A stretch of 64,000 bases of DNA from Hyalella azteca (GCF_000764305.2 NW_025936040.1:1-64000); one strand, 5' to 3'. Numbered from the stretch's first letter, positions 9,701-22,313 are shown. Notes: a model not told the origin generated them from the sequence alone. Translations and numbers: made by a program.

Positions 9701-11251
9701 GAAGTTAGGCTTGTTGATCAACTTGAAAAAAATATTCATTGGCAATCCATCGATAATGAAATGCGTGCCTCAAAGTCCTTTTCTTTTCGTAGCTTCAACA
9801 ACCACATCATTAGGACAAGCATAAATTTGTAAATGAAATTGCAATATTATTATCACAACAATTATTAAGAGAAAATGCGCTAATTTCACTAACAGAACTT
9901 GGTGTAGGTGACCGCCTCGAGCAGGTGCCGCGTCGTCAAGGAGCTCCCAGTTGCGTTGCTGAGGAAGCAGACGTCGCTCACGGCATCGTAAGTCACGGCC
10001 GTGCAGGTGTCGTTCGTACGGCACTGCGCTTCACAGGCACCTGGAGACACGACAGAGAGGTGGGTAATACAATTATAATTAAATGCCGAATTTTTAATGA
10101 CATTTTAAAGTGTCTTGGCATGGTGGAAAAACTAAGCTTCCTCGATCTGCGGGATTGTATGAGGCTCAACCGGTTAGTTGCTAAATGGTAAGTCTGGTAA
10201 GATATCAATTCGAATTAAAATTAAACTACATTGAACATGAAACTCATAATGTTTCATATCTGGGCTTGTAAATCGAAATTTTGGATGCAAATTGTCATTT
10301 TTGTATTTGCGCTTGCATGCTTTTTGCACCGACCTCCAACTGAACGGAGTTCCGTAGAAATTTCAGGATTTTTTGGGGGTTGTGTTGTGCTAAAATTTAA
10401 TGCAATCTATGAAAATGTATTTTTGTTTTATGTATTAATTAATTCTTATGCCCTCTGTAGTTTTTATTAATTAATGTTCTCTATCGGATTTATTTGTTTC
10501 CAAACTTGAGGTTGACACAGGTTATTGAAATATTTTCTACTAAGCTAATACTGTAGCAATAATGACAGTCTCACACTAGTTTGCTGTAGTTCTCTGCCGT
10601 GGTTATCAATTCTGTGATACAATTTCTCCTCTGACGCAAGCTGTAAAGTCTTCACGAACGGCAATACAAACTTTGAAGTATATGCATTAATTTCTTGTAT
10701 CGTCAAATTCAAAAGGTAAAATATGAGCATCACGAATTTTAGTATCGTTGATACGCGCCCCCACAAGGGGCTGTTTCGAAGTATCCGTAATACTTTTAAT
10801 GTATAGAGGGGACATTTTGGAAGGCAGACTTGAAATCCGTATTAATAATTAAAAATTCTTAATACCATCCTAGGAGATAATTTTATAATTTTTCTCGTTC
10901 CCCTTCACTTCATCGACTTCTACTAAAAAAGCTACTCTTTCCTAAAGTCTAAACGATAAATGAGTTCGAGCAATTATATAGTGCCTTGCCAGATTTACAC
11001 ATTTGCATGATTCTCGGAAGTCTGTCATATTTACGCAACATTGTATTTGTGATCACTAAAAGTGTAGATGTTAGAAAATCAACTTGAAGAAACTATATAA
11101 CGAATTAAGGCTTACATTGTGAGCGAACGTGTAGAGTGTTGTAGACGGGAGTCACGATGACGTAGTTCTGGAGGGTAGACGCCCACCCGCGAGCCCTGGC
11201 CTGCAGCATCGCACCCAGCGCGAGCAGGCGGACCAGGGCGAGAGATCGCAT
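6475..11251 (-). CDS. Secreted PAN/apple + C-type-lectin-like protein (4 exons)
   Basis: Joining 11251-11116, 10040-9894, 7182-7027 and 6722-6475 gives 687 nt, or 228 codons plus stop. All three introns are GT-AG and phase 1, so the exons are symmetric modules. Residues 1 to about 23 form a signal peptide (Arg, then a Leu/Ala-rich core). Residues 46-94 are a PAN/apple domain with Cys 46, 48, 52, 58 and 70 and the TAVTYD and TYTKF signatures. Residues about 103-226 are a C-type-lectin-like domain with Cys122, an EExG helix end, a short GLFGN-type strand, the LWPDG motif (172-176) and Cys224. There are three N-glycosylation sequons (N55, N74, N156). The product should be secreted, probably in recognition or adhesion, but the ligand is unknown. 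The domain lacks a WND-type Ca-binding motif and has only one possible conserved disulfide, so sugar binding is doubtful. Family and splice structure are seen; function is inferred. No other gene was recognised nearby. Confidence 0.85.
7027..7182 (-). CDS. Exon 3: N-terminal half of C-type-lectin-like domain
   Basis: The acceptor is TTTGTGCAG and the exon starts at 7182. It encodes FIASTWSKNGNRANQVKIC (first lectin-fold Cys, residue 122), AEENGIPL and the SSELETAK helix, ending in phase 1. The donor GTTCGT is weaker than the others. An alternative AG twelve to twenty bases upstream (CCCTTAG) would throw the frame, so the GCAG site was chosen. Confidence 0.8.
8476..9310. mobile_element. Nested foldback/MITE with TA target duplication
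   Basis: Terminal inverted repeats start CCGGGCGTCC and run inward for about 320-340 bp at roughly 90% or better identity (left 8476 to about 8795, right about 8965-9310). TA flanks both sides (8474-8475, 9311-9312). The partner arm of the host foldback retains the uninterrupted site (CGTCATATAACTCGCG on the reverse strand near 7710), showing that one TA was duplicated. TA duplication is the hallmark of Tc1/mariner-type transposition. There is no open transposase frame, so it is non-autonomous. Its higher arm identity suggests it is younger than the element it entered. Confidence 0.85.
8767..8953. repeat. 26-bp minisatellite in the loop of the inner foldback
   Basis: About seven head-to-tail copies of a 26-bp unit (core CAATCTTTGGTGAGAG, then CAATCATGA). 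Two copies in inverted orientation lie at about 8964-9017, so the repeat spans the hairpin apex. Confidence 0.85.
9894..10040 (-). CDS. Exon 2: PAN/apple domain
   Basis: The acceptor is TGTCTCCAG, with the first exon base at 10040. The exon completes Cys46 and encodes nearly the whole PAN module: CACEAQCR, a Cys at 58, TAVTYD, CFLSN and EAVTYTKF. The donor GTTAGT begins at 9893. It overlaps an in-frame TGT TAG, so an unspliced transcript would read KFC and stop, restoring the last Cys usual for PAN domains. The spliced form instead makes a Ser codon (T+CG). Confidence 0.85.
11116..11251 (-). CDS. Exon 1: signal peptide and linker
   Basis: ATG at 11251-11249 starts MRSLALVRLLALGAML, a compact secretory signal with likely cleavage after the RGWAS region (about residues 22-24). 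A linker of about 20 residues follows. The donor is GTAAGC at 11115-11110, a good consensus, leaving one base of the next codon (phase 1). This ATG is the first in the open frame and directly precedes the signal, which is why it was chosen. A 5' non-coding exon further upstream cannot be excluded. Confidence 0.85.
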
Positions 11252-11270
11252 GGCGTACGGCAATTCAACT

Positions 11271-11310
11271 CTGATCAGTAATAATTCATATTATAATTAA
11301 AAAATTTATA
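11271..11310 (-). promoter_or_regulatory. Possible core promoter of the lectin-like gene
   Basis: On the minus strand a TATAAAT (11310-11304) lies about 38 nt before a TGATCAGAG initiator-like site (about 11274-11267), which is some 20 nt upstream of the ATG. The spacing is a little long and the region is very AT-rich, so the TATA could be chance. Confidence 0.22.
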
Positions 11311-14300
11311 ATTTAGTTCTCTAGGTATTTCATCTCTGTTCTTAAATGTAAAGTATTATGTGAATGAGTTGGTGAAAACAAGAACCCTCACATAATGGAA
11401 TTGTGCACAGGCTTCACAGAGCGCGGGGGAAATTTAGACCATTTACTTGTACACACAGCGCCCCAGACAGCAGTGCTCGTCTCCAGGGCTGTTCGGGCAT
11501 TTGTAGTCTGGCATGGATCAATTTAATTGCCTTATATCAGATCAGAAAACTGATGATCCCACCAGTCCACTGCCAAAATTAATTCGCAACCTGGTAAGTA
11601 CTTCATTTTCAAAATCATATTTCGATCGATCACATGAAATTAAACTCTCAATTTGAAAGCATTTCTCATCGAAACGACGTCTACAATCCCTCTAATCTTA
11701 TTTACCTGATTGAAGCTTGGTGTGATAAATGCTGATTGAAGACGCCAGTGCATTAGTTTCGGATGTCTTGAGAGCATGGATAATGTTTGATTGTTGGTCG
11801 CTGCGGTGACGACTTCGTGCGAGGTCATTTTATCAAATGAATTTGCAAACCCTTGCAGATAAATTTAGTGAAGCCATTCCTGAATAGATATTATCTGGTC
11901 ATGATTTTCTTTGTCCAACTCACAGTGAAATCTGACATGCATTGGTGGAAAATCATTTTATAAAAGAAATTATTTATAATATATTTTTTATATATTAGCT
12001 GTGAGATGAACTTCCTCGAATCTCATAATTAGGTACTTGGGAATCCTACATATTAGCTTGTAGTTAATTTTTTGAGTAGTGCTTTACGAAGAGAATAGTT
12101 ATTATAACAATAGAAATTAACGTACAAGAGAGTGAACTCAATTTATTATAGTTCATTTACGGAAGAATTACTACCATGATTGCAGTATCTGCTGCAATTT
12201 TTATTTTAATCTGAAAAGAAATAAAGAATACTCACATGGTTCTTATCTAATTATTGTATTCATTTTAATTTCATACCCTGATGTGACTTGAATGGTGCAC
12301 CTTTGGGACGAAGTAAACTTTTTAATGGGATACTCCGCAGCGTACTGAGCACATTTAGCAATCCATGTGAGTTCTTTTCTGTTTCTAAGACTGTCAGTAA
12401 GTTTGTAAATATATATTTTAGAAGGAAAATGGTTTTTTTCCACGAACAAGTATTTGCAATGCATTCAATATCAAACATTAACTTCTGACTCGATTAAGAG
12501 GCCGCTTTTGGATGCCAGCCTCGGCTTAAAAGTAGGTACAATCAGACGCCAATCTGCCGTTTCTTCCTTTGCCGCTTCGAACTTTGAAAGTTTTTCGGAG
12601 CTACTTTACCATGAGTCATCTAGATATCTAAATACAGAATTGATCAAATGAAGATTTGAATGAGCAGGTTTTCAAGTTTCCTGATGTTTAATATTAATCC
12701 GTTTTTTTAAGAGGCCGGCTCGAATAAAGAGGTAAAACTATCTTCACCTAAATTTAGTACATTATCCTGTTCTAAACACGTACATGTTTGAATGACAGGA
12801 TGAAGTCACTTTGTCAGCTGGGTAGTGCACTGACAACCGAAGAATGCGTTGAACAATCATACTACACTGCTCAGAATGCCTGACATTCATCTAATTGAGA
12901 TAAAAAGCTTTCTGATGATAATTTTTTTTTATAATTTAGTAAGACATAATTCGTGAAATTCATGATAATTTAGTACGACTGCTTTCTTACGAATTTCACT
13001 CCATTTGTGTTTATTCACGTTGCGTAAATAATATTCCTGAATACACTAAAACCCAGAAGCAGTTACGAAAGAGCAGTTGTAAACAATACACATAACTTCT
13101 CGAGGCACGTCACTGGTAACAAATTGCGCTCTATCGACTCGTTTGTTTTTTTTTCCTATATAATTGGTGTAGCCACAGCTTTACCGAATCTCTTGTAGCA
13201 TTTTGTAATCTGAGTAAAGTTTGCAGTAACGCTCCGTCATCACGTGTCTTATTTGATCTCGAGGTTGACCAGAACAGAAGGGCGTGGAGGCTCTGAATAT
13301 TTGTCGTATTATTATTTGTCTGATTTAAATTGTACTAGGACTTATTGCCTATAGGTAATGGCATTTTAATAATTTGCCGACCAAGATGCAAAATAATTTC
13401 AACCTGTGGCTGTGACTTGAAGCCTGTGCTGGTAAACATTTGTTAAAGTTTGTTGGAATTAAAATTTTCGGCGTTCAGTTACCAAAGTGTCGTTGACATG
13501 TGTGAATTACATAGTCAGGAAAGGTGAAGACCATCGCATAGGATGGTTAGTGACCAACTACGAGCTGAATAAAGAATTTAGCGGTTACAATAATTGGTTT
13601 AAGATTTTCTTTTGTCTTCATGGTATTGTGTTTATTTATTATGTGCAAGTATTGAATTATCGTCTTTCAGTTAATTCATTTCACAATTTCAAATGCCATA
13701 TTCTAATTAAGCTAGCTATTTGGCAATCAGCCATTGATTCGTCATCATGTTACGAGTTCATGAAAACTCATTCCTTTGCTAGATATACGTTCAAAATTCG
13801 TTCATACTACATTAAACAAAGTAATTGCGATTTTTATATATACATTTCCTCAGCAGTCAGAGCGTTCATCAATTGTAAATTTTTGCAATTTTGATATTAA
13901 TTAAATAATTTGCAAATTTAATCAATCGTTTGTCGGATGATTTATTAAATGGGATCTAGTTCATATTCACATTCATCAATTTATTTTTCCTAACTCGTTG
14001 ACCAACATATCTTCGACATTCCGACATAAATTTAGACATTTTTACAACTTTATTAATTTTCTTATCTTATCTTTTATCTGTCGCTGCAAATTTTAGCTTG
14101 CTTTTCTGGTCCAAACGGACAATTCCACTTCGGTGACAGACAAATTCGTCTGTTTGTAATCAGTACCTTCTTCCTTTTCTAATCAGTAGCCAACTGATTG
14201 ATGGTCGCTAATGAATGGGAAAACGAAGTTCAAGCTCATAAAGATTCAGTATATACGAAAATGATTCCATTCACAGTTTTGGTTTCTGATCAAGTAATTC

Positions 14301-17030
14301 TAACTTTGTATTCAATCTAAAGTGGAAAAAGCGTGGTAAATTAAATCTTTGGGTTTTATCCGCAGATTTTTAGTAAATCCTCTCTCTATCATATACGTAG
14401 CTAGAAATGATCCTTACTATAAATTTGTTATCGACTCTTGGCCTTTAGTTCAATCTAAGAAAGCTTTCACCTATTTTTTAAAGTACGCTTTTTCACTTCA
14501 AACTCTCAGTTATGTACCAGCTCGATTAGGGACATCTTATAACTTCACCAACAGCCCAAATTCCCATGCATCATAAACTTAACCCAGGATAATCCATCGA
14601 CATGTAGGCCAAAACTCAACTAATAACTGTAAATTTTTAATATTCTGAATCCTCTCCACACAACAAAAAACTTTTCATTTCACAGCTCATCATCTTCAAG
14701 CCCTCAACCCAACCTACCATCTGAACCTTTGTCCAGTAGATATAAAGGCGCGTGTTCGTTTCTTTCGAGGTGATGGAGACTGCGGTGCGTATGACCCTTA
14801 TATAGTCCTATGACAGAAAATTGTCAAGGAGATCGTAAACAACGCCATGTATCGCAGTCCAGACATCTAAAAGTTCAGGAACGCAAATATTTCTCGGTAA
14901 TAAACGATTATTGAGCGCGCGACCTTCCAAACGGTTTCATGGTCTTAAAATTCAGAGTCGCGCAAGAAATTGGCTAATGCAACGAAAGTACCTGTAATAA
15001 ATACTAATTGACGAAAAATCATTCCTTAAAATTATTTTCATTTATGGGATTGAGTCGTAATTCTGTCTTTTTAACGAATTTATGGACGAAATTTTAACTT
15101 GAAACTGCATTATTTTTCAAGTGTTGAAAAGCAAAATCTTTATTTAAAGCTTTCTTTAATCTTGAAAAAATCTCAGTATTTTGAAACGCCTTCAGATTTC
15201 ATGGCTGTAGTTGGCGTAGTGCATATGGAAACCCAAAGGATGAGTTTCAAAACAATTTACACTACAGACCACTGGCTTTTTCTTGCAACTGAACGCTTAG
15301 TTCGCGTTTAATAAATTAACTCTTCAGTTCAGTTTGCTCAAACCATCAAAAATCTCGTGAATGCTTTAAATATATAACAATTTGAACCAATAATATGATC
15401 TTAATGCGGACTTTTTTCGTCATTATATGAAAAATTGGGGCCAAGATATAATAATTAGTATAAAAGGGAGGCCAAGTTTAGTAACTGTCCACGAGGTGCC
15501 TGAATACACGAGGGTGAACAATAAAACTCTCTATGGGGACATTTTGAGAAGACGTGGGGGCAAAAAACGTATAAGCAGGCATTTGCAGAGGCGTGTGAGG
15601 GCTAATGGAACCGTTTTCGGGGGTAGCTTGATGAGGAGGACGACTGAGCGATTGAACAAATTAGGATAAAACTTTACTGTCCGAGTGCGTGCAAATAAGA
15701 ACTCTCTTCGGTTAACCGACGCAAGCCGCTTGAAGTTTACAAATCTGTATAATTGCATATTCAAAGGGCAGTCAACTTTAAATTCTTCGCACCAAACCTT
15801 CGGGTCATTAATAAGCAATCCAGATTTTTACCCCTCTGACTAGCTAACGGTGATCGGAACTCTTGCATAGTGATTGACTTACGATGCGGCCGCTGAGTTT
15901 TAACTCGTGTTGTAAAGTTCGTGCGTTGCCTCTGATCGCAGCGCTAGAGTTTAGACTTGAGTCGTTCAGCGGGCGAACCCTGAGATAACGACAGATAAGA
16001 CTGGACACTCGCACCCTGGAGCGCCTCTTAGTGATAATGCAATTGAGGTTGATAAAAATTATTTTTCCATTCACTTGAAGTGAAACGAGAGCCTTATTTT
16101 ACTAAGTGCACTTTTCTATTGTATACCAGCTGTTCAGATTGATTGATAGTCACTTTATTTTTTGTATATTATAAATTTAAACGATGAATTCAACTGCGTC
16201 TGAAAAGTGGATATTTGAACTTTCCAAAATAAACACACTAAATTATATTGAAAACATTCTCCAAGTATTCGGCAATTACTTGTGATTAATTATGTATTCA
16301 TTCATTCAGTAATAGTTATTGGAAAGCTAACGTGTGGTAAACTAACTAAACTAACTAACGAAAAACTAACAACGTGTGGTAATTTCTTCATGTTTATTGA
16401 CCACTCTGTAGTTTAAATTGAAAACGTAACCAAGTATCGCCATCATCAAAGGTCACGATATCAATGCCAAAATTGCCAATCTTGCAGGTAAGTGCTGAGG
16501 AGTGGAATAGAGAGAAGATGAAACCAAGAGCGCTACCATCATTACGTTAGTGTAAATGATTACAAATTGTAAGTTACTGCTAAAATAATACGTATTATAT
16601 TGGTCATTTTGAGGCGAGAATCAGAATATCAGAATTTTTTTGCGCTCATTACGTGATTGATGGCTTGTTTCGTCATATTAATATTGCTTCATCTTTTTTA
16701 ATTTTCTTCACAAATGCAGTAATGAAGCAGAATAAATGACAAAATTTAAGTAAAACAGATAAAAATCAAATATTTTTAATTACTAGACGGCTAATGTTAG
16801 AATTTTTTAAGCAAATAAATAAATTGCTAAAATATTTATGCGTTTGAATAATTAATTTCGGTGTTAATCAATATTTACTTTGTATATCAAACACTAATTG
16901 CTGCTATATTTTGAATGACAGCGTATTAGAAGCATGACCGCAGAAAAAATGTGCATGTACAATTGCACACTCAATATTTGGTCTTTTTTCTCGACGAATA
17001 TTACAGCGAATGCAAATGTGTTTCTGGCCT
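11311..17030. other. Gene-free AT-rich sequence
   Basis: No convincing gene. The longest frame (13487-13894, plus, 135 codons) is rich in Phe, Tyr, Ile and Asn, as expected of AT-rich noise, and matches no family known to me. A GATATAAAGGCGCG motif near 14740 looks TATA-like but leads into no open frame. A CAG|GTAAGT donor-like site near 16485 has no supported exon. A short duplicated stretch (CTAACAACGTGTGGT-like) lies at 16328-16381. Confidence 0.4.
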
Positions 17031-17031
17031 A

Positions 17032-17112
17032 TAACAGGCAGGAATTCATACAAATTCATACATTCCTAGCGATGGAATTCATACATTCCTCGCCTACAAT
17101 AGGCAGGAATTT
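17032..17112. repeat. Short local duplication
   Basis: CTATAATAGGCAGGAATT-like segments bracket two copies of GAATTCATACATTCCT-like sequence. This is a small tandem/interleaved duplication of about 45 bp. Confidence 0.5.
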
Positions 17113-17250
17113 TATCAGTGCCATGAAAGGTTAGTAGCGGCCACTAACACAAAAAGACTACAGAAGGCATAACTTTAGGTTCAATCAAAGTCATATTATT
17201 TGTATTACCTGAAGTCATCAGTTTTGCCTAAAGGATGAGTTCCGAGAAAC

Positions 17251-17515
17251 ACGGTATTTAGTCACTACAGGCAAGGACATTCGTCCCATCAGAGTAGGAA
17301 GAGTTACCTCACGACCAACGGTATGGGGACTACAGGCAAAAACTTTGTTGAGTCTGAGTAAAGAGATCTTCCTTGAGATACACGTCATATAGGCACTTTA
17401 GGCAAAGACTTCAGTCGCATCAGAGTAGGAAATCTTCCTTAAAACACACAGTATGGGCACTACAGGCAAGGACATTCGTCTTACAAGAGCTGGAAGAGCT
17501 TCTATAAGACACACG
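17251..17515. repeat. About 65-bp tandem repeat, four copies
   Basis: Units begin near 17253, 17321, 17384 and 17451. Each carries GTATGGGCACTACAGGCAA, then CATCAGAGTAGGAA and a CTTCC..AAAACACAC-like end. Copies are clearly diverged, so the array is old. Confidence 0.75.
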
Positions 17516-20500
17516 ACAGGATCTCAAGAGCGGCAGCAGCTTGTTTGAGAGTCTCGTGGGCTCTCGAGGCTCTCAAAGAGTGCTTCAAGAGTCGCGTTGT
17601 GTCAATTAGCGCCATTAGTGAAGCCTGCATGCGAGTGGCTTAACCCCCACTCTCTCCATTATGAAGAGTCTATCCTGTTACATTAGTGTACTATCCCTGC
17701 CTTTAATGGAAAATTTAAAGTTAGCTAAGGGATTAAACCTAATCTTATTAATTATTTACTCATAAAACAATTGTTTAATTCGACAGCTTGAAATAATATA
17801 TGTAGCTTTCTAATTAAACTTTTTCTCAGTTCTTACTAAAGATGAGAAACAATAACTCGAATCGAAGATTAATATAATTATGAAAATTGTTCCGACGCAA
17901 CCATTTTAATACGTCGGTTTTGGGCTGCTGAATTAAAAGTAATCAGTGAAACTACATCTTCAGAAAAACAACTTCTTATTTAAGACTCCAGTAAGCAGGA
18001 ACTTCGGTTGGTTTCTGAAAAATTTTCGAAGTTACTTGAATGTTTTGTTAGAAAAAAGAAAAACGGAATTGGAATTTTTAAATGTACATTCTGGAATTTT
18101 TAAATGTACATATTCCACTCAATTCCCACTCGCAATACCAAATTGAATAAATTACTGTGGTGGACTATGTCATTGTTCTCAACCGCATCCCTGACAATTC
18201 TTCACTTGAATTTTACCTTTTATCCTCTTATTGTTTTTTCATGTTAGTTTTGTCGTTATAAGACAAAAGTCCTGAGTTACTGTTTCAATTGTCACTAATA
18301 ATAAAATTGGATTCTAATTTTCGTGTTACGTTCGCTCTATAAAATTATTCGAGAGTCTCGGTTTAGGACGAAGGAAGGACATAGACAAGAATTAATGATT
18401 TGAGATCTGTATTTGATGGAATCTGGTCCACGACTGAAAGGCATATACATATAGGCTTGCCAGCCTTATATTGGCATACTAATGAAAACACTATAGTTCT
18501 ATTTGAATTCGAGCATATTGCTCGAATTCTAAACATGTAACACTTCTTTTACCATTTATTTGCCCTCAGGCCATTCATGCTCATCTTCTACCAGAAAACG
18601 AATGAGAAAATTGGCACCGACTTAAACGAAACTTCTGTCGTTATAAGCTCACAAATTCATGGATATTCAATTAAATTAATCATCTCAATCCAAAGTAAAT
18701 TAAAACGAAATATATGGGCAAAAACTAGAAGTAAAAATGTGTCATATGTGTGCTAATTCAGTGCACCCAAAATTTTGGCTGGTGGATGTCTGATGCTTTC
18801 TTCTCATCAACATCTTGACTGGGTACATTTTTTGACGAAAGGAAACCTGGTGCTTTTCTACTTTTACCCTGATCTTTGGTCTTGGAGCCATGACTTGAGA
18901 TCTATCATCACATTCAACTTTAAGAAAAGTAGGTACTTGGCCTTCTCAGCTAAAAGAACTTCTTCTCAAACCTTTCAAATTGTCGAAGTTTTGGCTCGAA
19001 GCAGTTGAGTGGAGCTCTTCTCCTTTCAAAATGTGGGCTCGCAGCACCACATTCGTTGCAGTATCACTTTACAGCTGCAGCCCAGCATCGAGCTTCTCTA
19101 GTAGCTGTGAACTTGTTTAAATCAGTACCTGTTTGACGTCACCAAAAATAAAATTTAAAAATTCATGTGGCTTTTGCTAGCATTTTTAGAAGGTAAATAA
19201 TGCATATCGACTTATATATACTGAACCAAGGTATGAATTTTAAAAAAGCCATGAGAGTAGAAATGAAAAAGAGTATTCGAGAAAGATCCAATGACAAAAA
19301 TAAATGGGAGTCTTTTTCATCGCAGGTAATTTATTAATTTATTAAATACATATTTATTAATTAACAAATGAGTACGCAATAAAAGCTGTAATGAAAGTCC
19401 GTCTCATTTATGTTTAACCGGGATTTCTCACATTATTGTGTCATAATTATAGTATTTGATATGAATATATTCCAGGTATTGTTGGTGAAAAGATGACAAT
19501 TAACCTCGTCTTGCGATCTCCGTCTCTTGCAATCAAATCCCAACAGTTCGTCGTTTATTACTTCTATTATTGCTTTGGCAGGCATATGTTGGCTTGAGAT
19601 GTTGCAGTAGAAGTTATTAATAAATAAGAAATAACTTGGAAAACCTCTTCTATATTTCTCACATTCCCATTGTATTTGAACATACAGTACATCTAGGTTT
19701 TTACTTATAAGTGCTCCTCACTCTGCTCGTGATGCGGATAAGAAAGTTTGTCATTATTGGGACAAGACGATATATGTATTTTTCTGAGTGTACTGTAGAG
19801 CCTCTCACTTTTCGCATATATCGTTTTTCTCGCAGCTGACAAGTGTACTTTGCTCGTGTCGACGCTGATCTCAGCCATCTGTAACCTGGGCTTCGATGCG
19901 CGATCTGTATGCGCTCTGTGCTTTAAAATCAAACTCTTTTGGGGAAAAATTTTTATTTTTTCTCATTCAAAACATTTAAATTCAGCACTGATTAGGACGT
20001 AGATGGAAAGATTTTCGTCCTAACACAATTTTTTCTCAGCAAAGAAAAAAAAAAGAAACCGAAAAAACGTGTAAAATTTTACGCTTTAGCATTGTAATTG
20101 ATATAAAATATGAAATTGAGTCTCAACTAATGGCTAGAAAAATAATTGATTGAAATGCATGTTATGCGTGGAAATAAATGAAACACATGATTCAATCTTT
20201 ACGCTTGAGATCCGCTTAAGCACATCAATATTTGGTAAACTGCGTTACAATATTGGCTTAGAACAAATCCGCTCTTTTACTCCTCTAATCACCCTACCTA
20301 ATAAAGTCATCTGCCGTCGAGTTGTAAGCGTGACGGTGACGTTCGTATGCCCTTACTGAGGCGCCAGCCATGTCAGTACAAATTTAGTCACAAAAATATG
20401 AAAATTAACTCTCTGACTGATAACAAAAAAAAAATTTATGGGAATCGCAGTACAAAATAATGACGAACAAAGGGGGATACAGAGTGCATGTAGAATTAAA

Positions 20501-22155
20501 ATAATTACTCTTTATATGTCCAAAACTAATACTTTTTCTTGTAAGGAACATTTCTATCAACTGCGTCTCTATGCCTGTATGATTATGTGATACTCGTCGG
20601 AAAGTCGCAAGCTCAACGACTTCCCAAGCTCAACCCGACTTCATTTCCCTACTTTGCTACAAAACTCGTAACTTAAAAAAGTCCTTTAAATCCTCTTCCC
20701 GGCGTTCCTTGTCCTGCCATTGGAACGCATCACAAAACACAATGGCCTCTGAAGCGTTTAGATTTAATCCCCAAAATATCGATGAAAATCTCAAAAGCTT
20801 TTGCGATGTCCTCCGCTGGGCCCACTCGGCCACCCGGCTTAAGAGGCGATTGCGGCGAGTTTTATGTACGTTGATAATTTTATGGACGACGAGTTTAGCT
20901 AAGTCATCAACAACGGAACTGCTTACGGAGCAACAGAGGAATATAAAGGCCTTGCTCAGCCAGAATGTACGATGAATTTCTGTGTTGATTTAGTAGGATA
21001 CATTACATATTTTGATGGATTTATATGTGTAAATTTGTTGGCTATAATCACTTCTGGGATACCAAGGCTACTTCGAATTAATTTAACATTATTTTGATGC
21101 ATCTTCCAGTAATGTTTACGTCCTGGATTTTTTTGGTGGCATGTACAATAATTACCTATTTAAGAGACTGATTTCACAAATCTAAAATAATGACAGCCAT
21201 GGCCCAAATGTTAAATTCTCATATATATCGAGTTTTAAGGAGAAATAAGTTAATTTTGGACAGTTATCTTTTATTTGGCTTATTAAAAACTGACTAAACT
21301 CACTTACCTAAAATTAATACAGCCACAGTGCAGGGACTAAATTTGTCTATTTATTGAGTTTAATGCAGATCCAAGTTCATCTGCAGTAGTTATTAGAAAT
21401 AGTACAATTAACTGTAAATAGCAATTCCCAATTATTTCTTTATACCTTTTGAAGAAATGGATTAAGCACTTTCCATTTTTACCAAATCTTGAATCTTTTT
21501 ACATTGCACATTCACAAAAATTTCCAGGATTGTTTTGCTAGCTGTTTTGCTAGCCAAATTTTGTGACATTGAGAAAAACACGTTTAGCATAAACGAATAA
21601 ATTTTAAAATTAACCGAGTAAAATAAATATTTGAGTGCATTACATTCCTAGAGGGTTTCATTAGTTTGTACTGATTACCAGCCTTCGTTAGTAATGCAAG
21701 TCATTAAAGCGAATAATTTCAGAAAAATGTTCTCTAAGGTAAACGTGTAACGTATCAGAATATAGTAAAAAATTTACTGAATTTTAATATAATGCAATTG
21801 CATGAAGACGAGCATTAGTTCTTTCAATGGTACAGTTGGACAGCAATTCCAGTTTAATAATTTATGTATGGAAATTCAAAATAATCTTATGGACTGAAAC
21901 AAGAATTATTTAGCTCTGGCTGCTTTAAATAACCGTGTTGCGCTTGACTAATAATCATATTAGGCTTGTTTTCTTAATATCATGTGTAGAAACATCACTG
22001 AAATATAAATCATCAACGGAAGGCTGGGATGTTGATTTGAAACGTCGGTAATAAAATTTTTTCATCCCTCAACAAACCTGAATAGTTTTTTTAAGGTCAA
22101 CTTCAATGAGAGACCCTATGCGTAATAACGCGTAGCAATGTAATAAAAAATTTAT
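17516..22155. other. Gene-poor sequence with small repeats
   Basis: No supported gene. It contains a 20-bp direct duplication (GGAATTTTTAAATGTACAT at 18070-18113), a perfect hairpin at 18505-18529, and a GC-richer patch at 20540-21000 whose 88-codon frame (20709-20975) shows no domain. The minus strand of 18720-19090 is nearly open in overlapping frames with Lys/Gln/Ser-rich translation. It could be a decayed coding sequence but matches nothing known to me. Confidence 0.35.
18505..18529. repeat. Perfect 11-bp-arm palindrome
   Basis: GAATTCGAGCA and its exact reverse complement are separated by TAT. This is a hairpin or dyad site with no gene beside it. Confidence 0.7.
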
Positions 22156-22156
22156 T

Positions 22157-22313
22157 AACATAACATAACATAGTGATGTCGGCTCTGAAGTGTAGGCCTG
22201 ATGTGGCCTGTCGCCGATTCTTTTCCATTTCGTGCCTTGTTCATAGAATCTAGACTCGTGTCATTTGACCGGATCTTTTCATGACTGGCGATAGTTTGAA
22301 GAAGCTACTAGAC
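22157..22313 (-). mobile_element. Diverged LINE 3' UTR fragment
   Basis: It aligns by eye with the 3' UTR of the LINE at 5181-5645: GATGTCGGC..TGAAG, GGCCTG, CGCCGATTCTT..CATTTCGTG, CCGGATCTTT and GACTGGCGAT appear in the same order. The tail is an ACATA-type pentamer run (22157-22173) instead of the TTCTA type, so it is a related but older or distinct subfamily. No coding part remains. Confidence 0.5.

Noticed and set aside
9770..10208. Three ORFs of 71-88 codons overlapping exon 2
   Set aside because: Out-of-frame shadows of the PAN exon. The spliced frame has the Cys pattern, splice sites and matching phases.
13487..13894. 135-codon plus-strand ORF
   Set aside because: Longest frame in the window, but composition is that of AT-rich noise, with no domain, signal or splice context.
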